Shown in pieces: positions 1 through 6,928 of a DNA stretch of 17,699 nucleotides. The stretch's first letter is position 1, and every line of letters begins with the position of its first letter. Source of the stretch: CAJKWP01 sp964554475. Its GTDB lineage: Bacteria; Bacillota; Clostridia; Christensenellales; UBA1242. Under the pieces are notes generated by a model, which was given only the letters and a program-made list of their open reading frames with translations, ran no database searches and had not been told where the DNA came from. The position numbers and the translations under genes were made by a program. The stretch covers positions 1 through 17,699 of the forward strand of contig CAZKOT010000026.1 of the NCBI GenBank assembly GCA_964554475.1, given 5' to 3'.

Positions 1-138
1 AATCAAATCTCTTGAAAGTTGACGTTTGATACGAGGCACCAAAAACACGAAAGTGATTTGCCTGTAATTTAAATCTTTAAAATTTTACTTTAAGATATCA
101 AAATATATTAAAGGCAATGAACAATTTTAATTTAATAT
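1..138. other. Left-edge region with no identified gene
   Basis: No complete gene is recognisable here. Bases 1-70 are less AT-rich than the following 70 and contain a possible small hairpin (AGGCA at about 34-38 with TGCCT at 59-63, enclosing CAC-GAAA-GTG). Short open stretches run off the left edge in several frames but none has a recognisable product, so this may be the tail of a feature lying outside the window. Bases 70-138 are AT-rich and probably hold the tRNA promoter. Confidence 0.4.
84..111 (+). promoter_or_regulatory. Candidate promoter for the tRNA pair
   Basis: TTTACT at 84-89 and TATTAA at 106-111 are separated by 16 bases and would start transcription near 118, about 20 bases before the first tRNA. 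Each hexamer matches the sigma-A consensus at four of six positions, so the call is tentative in such AT-rich sequence. Confidence 0.25.
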
Positions 139-213
139 GCTGGTGTGGCTCAACGGTAGAGCAGCTGACTTGTAATCAGCAGGTTGAAGGTTCGATTCCT
201 TTCACCAGCTCCA
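139..213 (+). tRNA. tRNA-Thr (anticodon TGT)
   Basis: A complete cloverleaf can be drawn. The acceptor arms are GCTGGTG (139-145) and CACCAGC (203-209). The D stem is GCTC/GAGC. The anticodon stem GCTGA/TCAGC encloses the loop CTTGTAA with anticodon TGT at 171-173, which reads ACA (Thr). The T arm has the TTCGATT loop. The discriminator is T210 and CCA (211-213) is encoded in the gene. It lies 29 bases before a second tRNA and is probably co-transcribed with it. Confidence 0.96.
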
Positions 214-242
214 TTATAATAAAAGAATTAATAATTTGATTT

Positions 243-327
243 GGGAAGATTGCAGAGCGGCCAAATGCTACGGTCTGTAAAACCGTCGGGTTTCCCTTCG
301 GTGGTTCGAATCCACCTCTTCCCACCA
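243..327 (+). tRNA. tRNA-Tyr (anticodon GTA)
   Basis: A class II tRNA of 85 nt with a long variable arm. The acceptor stem pairs GGGAAGA (243-249) with TCTTCCC (317-323). The anticodon stem ACGGT/ACCGT encloses CTGTAAA with anticodon GTA at 277-279 (Tyr). The variable arm forms a hairpin around a TTCG loop near 290-302, and the T loop is TTCGAAT. The discriminator is A324 and CCA (325-327) is encoded. A terminator follows at once. Confidence 0.96.
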
Positions 328-330
328 AAT

Positions 331-357
331 AAAATCTTCGTAAGAGGATTTTTTTTT
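331..357 (+). terminator. Rho-independent terminator after the tRNA genes
   Basis: AAAATCTTC (331-339) pairs with GAGGATTTT (344-352), with one G-U pair, around a four-base GTAA loop. The T run continues to 357. It sits four bases after the tRNA-Tyr CCA and would end the tRNA transcript. Confidence 0.8.
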
Positions 358-423
358 GTTGTACAAATTTATACCTATCATATTTTTTTTATTACTATTA
401 AATTTGTAAAATAGGAAATTAAA

Positions 424-492
424 ATGTTTGCTAATAAACTTAAGAAAACTTATACAAATTTAAACAACGCAAAAAAACAATTAAAAATTTAA
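424..492 (+). CDS. Possible 22-residue Lys-rich peptide
   Basis: An ATG at 424 opens 22 codons ending in TAA at 490-492. A weak AGGA lies about seven bases upstream. The product is basic (six Lys) and Asn-rich, with no recognisable family. It lies between the tRNA terminator and the kinase-like gene and could be a small leader peptide, but a chance ORF of this length is likely in such AT-rich sequence. Confidence 0.2.
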   Translation: MFANKLKKTYTNLNNAKKQLKI

Positions 493-550
493 AAAAATAT
501 GAACCAATCCTAATTGAAAAACATAAATATACTTCAAAGGAAGTTTTTTT

Positions 551-1381
551 ATGTTTTTCACTTTAAATGATAATTTTGAAAAAATAATAAAGGAAAATTT
601 ACAAAATGATGAGATTATAATCAAAAAAATTCCAACAGGTTGGACAAATTATGTCTTTAAAGCAATAGTATCAAAAAGAAAATCATTTATTTTTCGCTTT
701 CCGCGAAACGATTTTTTTGCAAAAACTTTGTTAAAAGAAGAAACATTTTGCAATTTTTTTAAAGCAAAAAAAATTCTAAGTTTTAAAATTCCTGACATAC
801 ATCTTTTCTATCACAATGAAAGACCTTTCACAGTTCACAGATTTATGGAAGGAAAATCATTAACTGAGTGTGCTTCAAACTTAAATCATGAGGAAAAAGT
901 TCAACTTGGAAAAGATATTGCAAAATTCATTTACGAACTTCAACATGCAACAAATGAAATTTTGAAATTACCTAGATTATCAGAATTTTTAGATGGTCTT
1001 TCAAAAGTTGGAAATGCTGAATATGATCTTTCTCGTCATGATGTTTTAAAAAATTTAGAAAATGAATCTTTGGTTTTAAGTCATGCTGATTTTAATCCTG
1101 GCAATATTCTTTTAAACAAGAAAAACCGTATGTTTGCAGTTTTAGATTTTGCATTTATTTCCTACACATCACCCGTTGTTGACATATTAAGAGTTGTGGG
1201 AAGACTTCCTCAAGATTATCACGATGTTTTAATTGAGCAATATCAAAATTATTGTAATTCAAAAATTGACACAAAAAAAGCATGTGAAATAATTGATTTA
1301 TGGAAATATGTTGAAGAAAGATATATTAATTACATGAAAAACAATCATCCTGATGTTATTTTGCCAGCATTTCATAATTAG
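551..1381 (+). CDS. APH/choline-kinase-like phosphotransferase
   Basis: The 276-residue protein has the aminoglycoside phosphotransferase/choline kinase fold (protein-kinase-like). Visible marks are a beta-strand pair near residues 28-52, an acidic helix-C segment with E64/E65, the catalytic loop H178-A-D180-x4-N185 (Brenner-type HxDxxxxN), and the metal-binding D199-F-A. D211 fits the conserved Asp that follows in this family. It should phosphorylate a small hydroxyl-bearing metabolite using ATP; the substrate (choline, a sugar, an amino alcohol or an antibiotic) cannot be read from the sequence. The ATG has a good Shine-Dalgarno AAAGGAAG at 536-543. It is the only protein gene on the plus strand and converges on the zeta-like gene with 19 bases between their ends. 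No pathway partner adjoins it, so a resistance role should not be assumed. Family confident, function open. Confidence 0.85.
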   Translation: MFFTLNDNFEKIIKENLQNDEIIIKKIPTGWTNYVFKAIVSKRKSFIFRFPRNDFFAKTLLKEETFCNFFKAKKILSFKIPDIHLFYHNERPFTVHRFMEGKSLTECASNLNHEEKVQLGKDIAKFIYELQHATNEILKLPRLSEFLDGLSKVGNAEYDLSRHDVLKNLENESLVLSHADFNPGNILLNKKNRMFAVLDFAFISYTSPVVDILRVVGRLPQDYHDVLIEQYQNYCNSKIDTKKACEIIDLWKYVEERYINYMKNNHPDVILPAFHN

Positions 1382-1400
1382 AAAATAACAATAAATTATT

Positions 1401-2225
1401 TTACGTCTTTAAAAGCATCAATTCATAAAATTTTATTTTTTCTTCTCTTAATTCTTCTTCACTATATTTAAATTTTTTTATTTTTTTTCTGTTTTTTAAA
1501 AAAAATTCATAGCAATGTGCTAGTTTTCCGTTGTAACATGGTTTTTTATCAAAAGCATTCCACATATAACAAGAAAAATAATAATTGTTTTTTATGAGAA
1601 ACCTTAATCCTTTTGGTAAAATCTCATAAAAATAATCAGCTGAATTTTTTGGTGTTACTCTCCCCGCCTCTGCACCAATGATGGTATTCTTTCTTTTTTC
1701 AATGAAATTATTGCTAATTTTTTTATTAACTGCCAACAAATGAAAATTAACCATATAATTATTTAAAACTAATAAATCAGCAAGAAATTTTTCTATAACA
1801 GGAGATAAAATTGTTAAATCTAAAACAATATAATAACCTTTATTTATTGCTAAAAATAAAACAGCACACAAACACTTTAATGCAAATCCATTTGTTTTTT
1901 CTCTAATATTTGCTTTTCCATATTTTTTTAATAAATCATAATAATGAGGATGAGATTCTGAAAATGTTCGCACTGCCAATGTTAACGGTTTAATTTCTTT
2001 TTTCGAAAGTACGGATAAAATTGACATACCTAATTGAGTAGTTTTTCCGCTTCCGCTTTGTCCACTAAATCTTTGAAATATCTTTTCTTTAGTAATGTTT
2101 TTTAAATTTTCACAAAAAAAATTTGCTATTTCGCAAATTTCTTTTTCTGAAGTTTCATCTTTCCAAATTGTTGTGTTTACATAATCAAAAACAGGTTTTA
2201 ATAATTCTAAAATATTTTTTGCCAT
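1401..2225 (-). CDS. Zeta-toxin-like P-loop kinase homologue
   Basis: The 274-residue protein has a Walker A motif G55-QSGSGKT62 and the order of motifs found in zeta/PezT UDP-N-acetylglucosamine kinases: an HPHY segment at 92-95, a hydrophobic strand ending L135-D136-L-T138 where zeta has an E-G-T motif, and R178 then R189-V-T-P-K193. Zeta toxins phosphorylate peptidoglycan precursors and stop wall synthesis. Against the pSM19035 zeta sequence as I recall it, the catalytic Asp before HPHY is not kept (A84 and R86 lie there) and the later Glu is Asp. No epsilon/PezA-like antitoxin gene is next to it: recA is upstream and a convergent kinase-like gene downstream. The start has no good Shine-Dalgarno, so expression may be weak or the start imprecise. 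Family likely; toxicity doubtful. Confidence 0.75.
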   Translation of the reverse strand: MAKNILELLKPVFDYVNTTIWKDETSEKEICEIANFFCENLKNITKEKIFQRFSGQSGSGKTTQLGMSILSVLSKKEIKPLTLAVRTFSESHPHYYDLLKKYGKANIREKTNGFALKCLCAVLFLAINKGYYIVLDLTILSPVIEKFLADLLVLNNYMVNFHLLAVNKKISNNFIEKRKNTIIGAEAGRVTPKNSADYFYEILPKGLRFLIKNNYYFSCYMWNAFDKKPCYNGKLAHCYEFFLKNRKKIKKFKYSEEELREEKIKFYELMLLKT

Positions 2226-2353
2226 ATTCTAAATTTATGAAAGTTTTATTTGATAAATGAATATGCAAGTAAACTTTTTCAATTTATTTTTACAAAAAAT
2301 AATCAACAATTTATTCAAAAAAAATTTAAAAATAAGATGATTGAACAAAAAAA

Positions 2354-3427
2354 CTAATCCTCATCAGAGCCTAAAACAATTCCTCCTGAATTAGTCTTTA
2401 TTTTTTCATGAATTAAATCTTCAATTTGTTTGTAAAATTCAGGATTTTTTGCAATGTAATCTTTAGCATTATCTTTACCCTGTCCAATTTTTTCACCTTC
2501 AAAAGCAAACCATGCGCCTGTTTTTGTGATGATATTAAAATCAACTGCTAAATCAAGAAGACAACTTTCTTTTGAAATACCTTTTCCATAAATCATGTCA
2601 AATTCCGCCAATCTAAACGGAGGAGCAAGTTTATTTTTAACAACTTTAATTTTTGTTCTTGCTCCAATAATTGTATTGTTATTATCTTTAATCACATCAC
2701 CTTTTCGAACATCAAGACGAATACTAGAATAAAATTTTAATGCTTTTCCTCCAGTAGTTGTTTCAGGATTACCAAACATTACTCCAATTTTTTCACGAAG
2801 TTGATTAATAAAAATTACACAAGTTTTGCTTTTGTTAACAACAGCAGTTAATTTACGAAGTGCTTGAGACATTAGTCTTGCTTGAAGACCCATTGCACTT
2901 TGTCCCATATCCCCTTCAAGTTCTGCTTTGGGAGTAAGCGCGGCAACAGAATCAATAACAACAATGTCAACTCCACCTGTGCGAACAAGCATTTCACAAA
3001 TATCAAGAGCTTGTTCTCCATTGTCAGGTTGTGAAACATAAAGTTCATCCAATATAACACCTAAATTTTGAGCATAAATAGGATCAAGAGCATGTTCTGC
3101 ATCAATAAAAGCAGCGGTTCCACCAAGTTTTTGTGCTTCTGCCATAATATGTAAAGAAACAGTTGTTTTACCAGAAGATTCCGGTCCATAGATTTCAATT
3201 ATTCTTCCACGAGGAATACCTCCAATTCCTAAAGCAAGGTCAAGAGTTAAACATCCGGTTGGAATTACTTCAATTGCTTGAACAGGTGCTTCACCTAATT
3301 TCATAATTGCACCTTTGCCAAAATTTTTTTCAATTTGCAAAATTGCATCATCTAGCAATTTCTTTTTTTCTGCATTTTGAAGATTTGAATAATTAGGTAA
3401 ATTTCCTCTTTTTGCATCTTTTGCCAT
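2354..3427 (-). CDS. recA: Recombinase RecA
   Basis: RecA forms ATP-dependent filaments on single-stranded DNA, drives homologous pairing and stimulates LexA-type self-cleavage. The 357-residue product has Walker A GPESSGKT beginning at residue 81, Walker B VVIDS near 156-160, the L1 loop EGDMGQSAMG and the L2 region from FINQLREKIG to the GNPETTTGGKAL segment. The N-terminus is about 15 residues longer than in E. coli. The ATG at 3425-3427 is preferred because AAGGAG (3438-3443) lies ten bases before it; a TTG nine codons upstream would sit outside that site. The gene ends in TAG with an acidic tail. It follows cinA, the usual order in Firmicutes. I found no GAAC-N4-GTTC SOS box in front of it. 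Confidence 0.97.
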   Translation of the reverse strand: MAKDAKRGNLPNYSNLQNAEKKKLLDDAILQIEKNFGKGAIMKLGEAPVQAIEVIPTGCLTLDLALGIGGIPRGRIIEIYGPESSGKTTVSLHIMAEAQKLGGTAAFIDAEHALDPIYAQNLGVILDELYVSQPDNGEQALDICEMLVRTGGVDIVVIDSVAALTPKAELEGDMGQSAMGLQARLMSQALRKLTAVVNKSKTCVIFINQLREKIGVMFGNPETTTGGKALKFYSSIRLDVRKGDVIKDNNNTIIGARTKIKVVKNKLAPPFRLAEFDMIYGKGISKESCLLDLAVDFNIITKTGAWFAFEGEKIGQGKDNAKDYIAKNPEFYKQIEDLIHEKIKTNSGGIVLGSDED

Positions 3428-3453
3428 AAATACATTTCTCCTTAATAAAATCA

Positions 3454-3459
3454 ATTATA
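3454..3459 (-). promoter_or_regulatory. Candidate -10 box for recA
   Basis: The minus strand reads TATAAT here, a perfect -10 hexamer, placing the start near 3447 with a leader of about 20 bases before the recA ATG. The matching -35 region is only T-rich, so recA may depend partly on cinA transcription. Confidence 0.35.
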
Positions 3460-3490
3460 CATTAACTTTTATAAATATAAAAATCTTTTT

Positions 3491-3523
3491 AAAATGTTCT
3501 TAAAAACTATTTTAAGCATTTTA
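3491..3523 (-). other. Imperfect hairpin at the cinA stop / recA leader
   Basis: AAAATG-TT-CTTAAAA (3491-3505) pairs with TTTTAAG-CATTTT (3510-3522), with two bases bulged, around the loop CTA/ACTA. On the minus strand it falls at the end of cinA and is followed after a few bases by ATTTTT. It could be a weak terminator or attenuator between cinA and recA; the stem is almost all A-T. Confidence 0.3.
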
Positions 3524-4702
3524 AAAAGTTTTAAATTCTTTTCTTGACAGTTTTTTGATTATATAAAAAAATGCTGTTTTTGTTGCGTTCTCAATAATTC
3601 TTTTACGACTCCCACTAAAAATACTTTTATAAACATCAATTCTTTGTTTATCACCGACTGCAATAAAGCACTCACCAGCCATTTGTCCACTTGCAAAACC
3701 TGTTGTCGCAACAGCAATATCACACCGTGTTCTTCGTAAAAGTCCATTTGCCATTTCGTAAGCAATTTCAGCAGAGACTGCACCTTTTGAAGCAAGCGTA
3801 TCCTTACTTACACCAAGAATATTTTGCTTTTCTTCATCACTGTAAGTAACATATGATTGTTTAATAATTTCACTTGCCCCTTCATTATTTTTTATTAACA
3901 TTGCACATACGTTTCCACCAGTAATAGATTCAGCAATGCTAATAACTTTATGCCCTGCTTGCAAAAGTGAAAAAGCAGTTTTATAAATTGAAATATCTTC
4001 ATTTGCATAAATAAATTTTGATAATTTTCTATAAATCATTGCCACATAATCATTTAGTCGCAAATTATCTTCTTTAGCTCTTAAAATAATGTCGTTGTCT
4101 AAATCATCAATTGCTGTATAAATTTTAATTCCGTCTTTGTTTTTTACATATTCTTCTAGTAATTTATTTAAATTTTCTTCTAATAAACCAAAAGTTTTTA
4201 AACTTAAAGTTCGAAATTTAGTATTTTCGATTTCATCAATAGCAATTAAAAACAATTCTTTAAAGTTAGAAAGTGAAACAACAATAAAATAACTTTGTTC
4301 AAATTTTAAAAAATAACCTTGATGAAAATCATCAACACTAATAATTCCTCTAGCTTTTGAAGGAATAACCCATTCTTCATCTCGTTCTTTTTCAATTGGA
4401 ACATTACGTAATTTATAATTTTCTAAAACAGCATTTTTTAAAAACACATTTTCTTTCAAAACATCAGATGTAAGTTGAGCAATTGTTTCATTCACACGAG
4501 CTTTAGCATTTTCAACAACAATAATATGTAAATCCTTTGGAAATTTTTGAAAAATTTCTTTTAAATCTGGATGGAAAGATGGAAAAATATTTTTACTTAA
4601 AACATTAAATCCTTTTAAAGTGCATGCTTGTTCAATAAAAGAAGGACAAACTTTTTTGCCCAGTAGAATATTATCCGACAAAAATATTATGTGAACATTC
4701 AT
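3521..4702 (-). CDS. cinA: CinA-like protein with degenerate N-terminal domain
   Basis: CinA proteins join an N-terminal MoaB-like (COG1058) domain, linked to ADP-ribose pyrophosphatase activity, to a C-terminal nicotinamide-mononucleotide deamidase domain. The C-terminal part (about 240-385) is clear: AESITGG at 257-263, YVTYSDEEK, KGAVS at 306-310 and ATTGFASG at 332-339. The middle region (165-235) matches the KH-like linker. The first 160 residues align only loosely: the start keeps LLG at 13-15, but the GTELLLGQ and GGLGPT signatures are absent, the latter position reading ENAKARVNE (64-72). Total length, 393, is near normal, so this is divergence rather than truncation. The ATG has only AAAGAG directly before it. 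The gene precedes recA. The deamidase role is likely; the N-terminal activity is probably lost. Confidence 0.88.
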   Translation of the reverse strand: MNVHIIFLSDNILLGKKVCPSFIEQACTLKGFNVLSKNIFPSFHPDLKEIFQKFPKDLHIIVVENAKARVNETIAQLTSDVLKENVFLKNAVLENYKLRNVPIEKERDEEWVIPSKARGIISVDDFHQGYFLKFEQSYFIVVSLSNFKELFLIAIDEIENTKFRTLSLKTFGLLEENLNKLLEEYVKNKDGIKIYTAIDDLDNDIILRAKEDNLRLNDYVAMIYRKLSKFIYANEDISIYKTAFSLLQAGHKVISIAESITGGNVCAMLIKNNEGASEIIKQSYVTYSDEEKQNILGVSKDTLASKGAVSAEIAYEMANGLLRRTRCDIAVATTGFASGQMAGECFIAVGDKQRIDVYKSIFSGSRKRIIENATKTAFFYIIKKLSRKEFKTF

Positions 4703-4722
4703 CTCTTTGACTTTTCATATAA

Positions 4723-4752
4723 ATTTTACTAAATTTAGTTTAAGAAAGTCAA
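4723..4752 (-). promoter_or_regulatory. Candidate promoter for cinA-recA
   Basis: The minus strand has TTGACT (4747-4752) and TAAAAT (4723-4728) with an 18-base spacer, each five of six to consensus. Transcription would begin near 4716, only about 14 bases before the cinA ATG. The -35 box lies inside one arm of an inverted repeat whose other arm is in the leader. Confidence 0.55.
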
Positions 4753-4788
4753 ATTTTATCCCGTAATATATTAATTAAGTTGTAAAAC

Positions 4789-4835
4789 AAAATAATAAAA
4801 AAAATATTTTAAAAATAATATTTTTTTATTATTTT
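4789..4835. terminator. A/T-only hairpin between pgsA and cinA
   Basis: AAAATAATAAA...TATT on the left pairs with AATA...TTTATTATTTT on the right, giving about 19 base pairs with one bulged A and a short A/T loop. It lies downstream of pgsA and upstream of the cinA promoter, where an operon end is expected. The stem has no G or C, so termination by the standard mechanism would be inefficient, but its length and symmetry are striking. Confidence 0.5.
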
Positions 4836-4951
4836 CAAATACAGTCAATCTTGCCCCTTTGCTTCGCATACAGCAATTAAATTACTTTAACAATTTATTT
4901 CTAAAACTGCTTATAAAATTAAAACTTTCTTTCATAATTAAGTTTGCAAAA

Positions 4952-5560
4952 TTATTTTTGATTTTTTTCAACATTTTCTTGAAAAACATCTTTGTTTTTT
5001 ATTAAGTAATTTATCCCCGAATAAGCATTTAATATAGTTGCAACTCCAATCAAGGTGTAACAAAATATTGCATAAACTAAAATCCATGTATTTGTAAGTT
5101 CATAGTTCATGTCAAAGAGTAAAAAAGATAAAATAAAGAGAGCAACAAGAGAAACATAGAAAAATATTGCTTTAATTTTTCCCCATTTGTCAGCTGAAAT
5201 AACAAATTTTTTGCTTGCTGCAATTTGGCGAAGTCCACCTATTAGAAAATCTCTTAGAATAAAAGTAAAAAAAACTATTATACCAAAAGGATGAGGTATC
5301 GTTCCATCAACAACAATGACTAAAAGTGCAGAAAGAGCAAAAACCTTGTCAGCAACTGGGTCTAAAAGTTTTCCTAAATCAGTTACCATATTATATTTTC
5401 TGGCAATATGACCGTCCACTGCATCACTTACACATGCCAAAATCAACAAAAATGTTGCAATTATTTTTGAATAAGGAATAAAACTACCACTTAAAAAAAA
5501 GAAAAGAAAAACAGGAATTAAACAAATTCTAAAAATTGAAATTTTATTTGGGATATTCAT
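4952..5560 (-). CDS. pgsA: CDP-diacylglycerol-glycerol-3-phosphate phosphatidyltransferase
   Basis: An integral membrane enzyme that joins CDP-diacylglycerol and glycerol-3-phosphate to make phosphatidylglycerol phosphate, the first committed step to phosphatidylglycerol and cardiolipin. The 202-residue protein shows the full CDP-alcohol phosphotransferase motif: D46-x2-D49-G50-x2-A53-R54-x8-G63-x3-D67-x3-D71, with all catalytic and metal Asp present. Hydrophobic segments flank it (about 8-24, 33-46, 73-86, 92-104, 131-150, 158-180). The start lies 17 bases inside the end of rimO, and the site AAGGTGAGGTG is just upstream of the ATG, so the two are translationally coupled. The order rimO-pgsA-cinA-recA is typical for Firmicutes. 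Confidence 0.95.
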   Translation of the reverse strand: MNIPNKISIFRICLIPVFLFFFLSGSFIPYSKIIATFLLILACVSDAVDGHIARKYNMVTDLGKLLDPVADKVFALSALLVIVVDGTIPHPFGIIVFFTFILRDFLIGGLRQIAASKKFVISADKWGKIKAIFFYVSLVALFILSFLLFDMNYELTNTWILVYAIFCYTLIGVATILNAYSGINYLIKNKDVFQENVEKNQK

Positions 5561-6902
5561 TTTTCACCTCACCTTTTGGATTATACAAAACTCCTATTAA
5601 GTTTCTGTTAAAATAATCAATTAATTCAACTTTGTAAAAATTTCCTATTTTTAATTTTTGCTTAGAATAAATTAAAATTTGAAAATCTACATCAGGAGAA
5701 TTATCATTATCATGGGCATAGTACAGTTCATTTTTTTCGTCAAAAGCATCAATTAAAACTTCCTTCACATTACCCAGTTTTGCAAAATTTTTTTCATCAG
5801 CAATTTTTTCTTGAATTTTTTGAACCTTTCGAAGTCTTAATTTTTTAGTTAAATTACTTTTTTGTCCTTTTAAAAAATATGCTTTTGTGTTTTCTTCTCT
5901 ATAGTAAGGAAAAAATCCCACATTGTCAAGTTTTGTTAGCCTTAAAAAGTTACAAAGTTTAAAAAATTGTTTTTTTGTTTCGCCAGGATATCCCACAATA
6001 AAGGTAGACCTAATAATAATTTGAGAATAATGATTTTTGATTTTATTAATTAATTCAAAAATTCCATTTTCATCAATTCTTCTATTCATACTTTTTAAAA
6101 TTTCATTGTCAACATGTTGAAATGGAACATCAAGATATTTGCACATCTTTTTTTGAGAAACTATTAAATTTAAAAGCTCATCAGTAATTAATTCTGGATA
6201 ACAATAATGTAACCTAATCCATTTTAATTTTTCTATTTTACATAATTCTTTTATAAGCGAAATTAATTTATTTTCATTATAAAGGTCAACACCATAACGC
6301 GTTATATCTTGTGCAACTAATAGTATTTCTTTCACTCCATTTTGACAAAGTTCTTTTACCTCGTTAATTATGTCATTCATTTCAAAACTTCGATATTTTC
6401 CTTTTATTTGTGGAATTAAACAATACGAACATGAATTTGAACAACCTTCAGCAATTTTCACATAAGCATAATGTAAAACATTTGTTAAAACTCTTTTCTT
6501 ACCGCAACTTGAAAATGATGTTTGCACATTATAAAGTTTTTCAATAATTTTAACAATATTTTCGTTTTCTTTTAAATCAACGAAATAATCAACGTCTGGT
6601 AACATTTTTTTTAGTTGAGTTAAATCTCTTTGAGGTAAGCATCCGCTAACAACAACTTTTTCGCAAACTAGTGATTTTTGAGAAATTGCAAATTTAATAT
6701 TTTCAATTGCTTCTTTTCTTGCAGGCAAAATAAAACCACAAGTATTAACAATAACAATTTCTGCCTGAGTAACATCGTTTGAAAAAACAAAACCATACTC
6801 TTTAAGTTTAAAGAGCATATATTCCAAATCAACCTTATTCTTATCACAACCTAATGAAATTGCTGCAATTCTTTTTTTAGTCAATTCTTCTTTAGTAATC
6901 AT
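5544..6902 (-). CDS. rimO: Ribosomal protein S12 methylthiotransferase
   Basis: RimO is a radical-SAM enzyme that adds a methylthio group to the conserved Asp of ribosomal protein S12, using two 4Fe-4S clusters. In the 452-residue product the N-terminal UPF0004 domain has its three cluster cysteines (C19 in SLGCDKNKVD, C55 in NTCGF, C88 in SGCLPQR). The radical-SAM core has C154-x3-C158-x2-C161 in EGCSNSCSYCLIP. The YLDVPFQH segment and the GCDKNKVD signature favour RimO over the tRNA enzyme MiaB. The C-terminal 65 residues or so fit a TRAM domain. It starts 26 bases after ftsK and overlaps pgsA by 17 bases. The Shine-Dalgarno is weak (AGTGA). Confidence 0.93.
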   Translation of the reverse strand: MITKEELTKKRIAAISLGCDKNKVDLEYMLFKLKEYGFVFSNDVTQAEIVIVNTCGFILPARKEAIENIKFAISQKSLVCEKVVVSGCLPQRDLTQLKKMLPDVDYFVDLKENENIVKIIEKLYNVQTSFSSCGKKRVLTNVLHYAYVKIAEGCSNSCSYCLIPQIKGKYRSFEMNDIINEVKELCQNGVKEILLVAQDITRYGVDLYNENKLISLIKELCKIEKLKWIRLHYCYPELITDELLNLIVSQKKMCKYLDVPFQHVDNEILKSMNRRIDENGIFELINKIKNHYSQIIIRSTFIVGYPGETKKQFFKLCNFLRLTKLDNVGFFPYYREENTKAYFLKGQKSNLTKKLRLRKVQKIQEKIADEKNFAKLGNVKEVLIDAFDEKNELYYAHDNDNSPDVDFQILIYSKQKLKIGNFYKVELIDYFNRNLIGVLYNPKGEVKNEYPK

Positions 6903-6928
6903 ATTTTTTTCACTTTTAATTAATATCT

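Noticed and set aside
424..492. 22-codon ORF as a definite gene
   Set aside because: The ribosome binding site is weak and such ORFs are expected by chance in this composition; listed only at low confidence.
551..1381. Antibiotic resistance gene
   Set aside because: The APH fold is shared by choline, homoserine and other metabolite kinases; nothing in the sequence or context points to an antibiotic substrate.
551..1381. APH-like protein as antitoxin of the zeta-like protein
   Set aside because: It is convergent rather than co-transcribed and unlike any epsilon/PezA antitoxin.
2226..2353. Terminator after recA
   Set aside because: T runs and a loose TCAA/TTGA pairing are present, but no stem is good enough to support a call.
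3428..3520. SOS (LexA) box in front of recA
   Set aside because: A GAAC occurs in the gap but no GAAC-N4-GTTC type dyad accompanies it.
4706..4753. CtsR box at cinA
   Set aside because: Single AGTCAAA heptads occur but in inverted, widely spaced orientation, not the tandem arrangement that CtsR needs.
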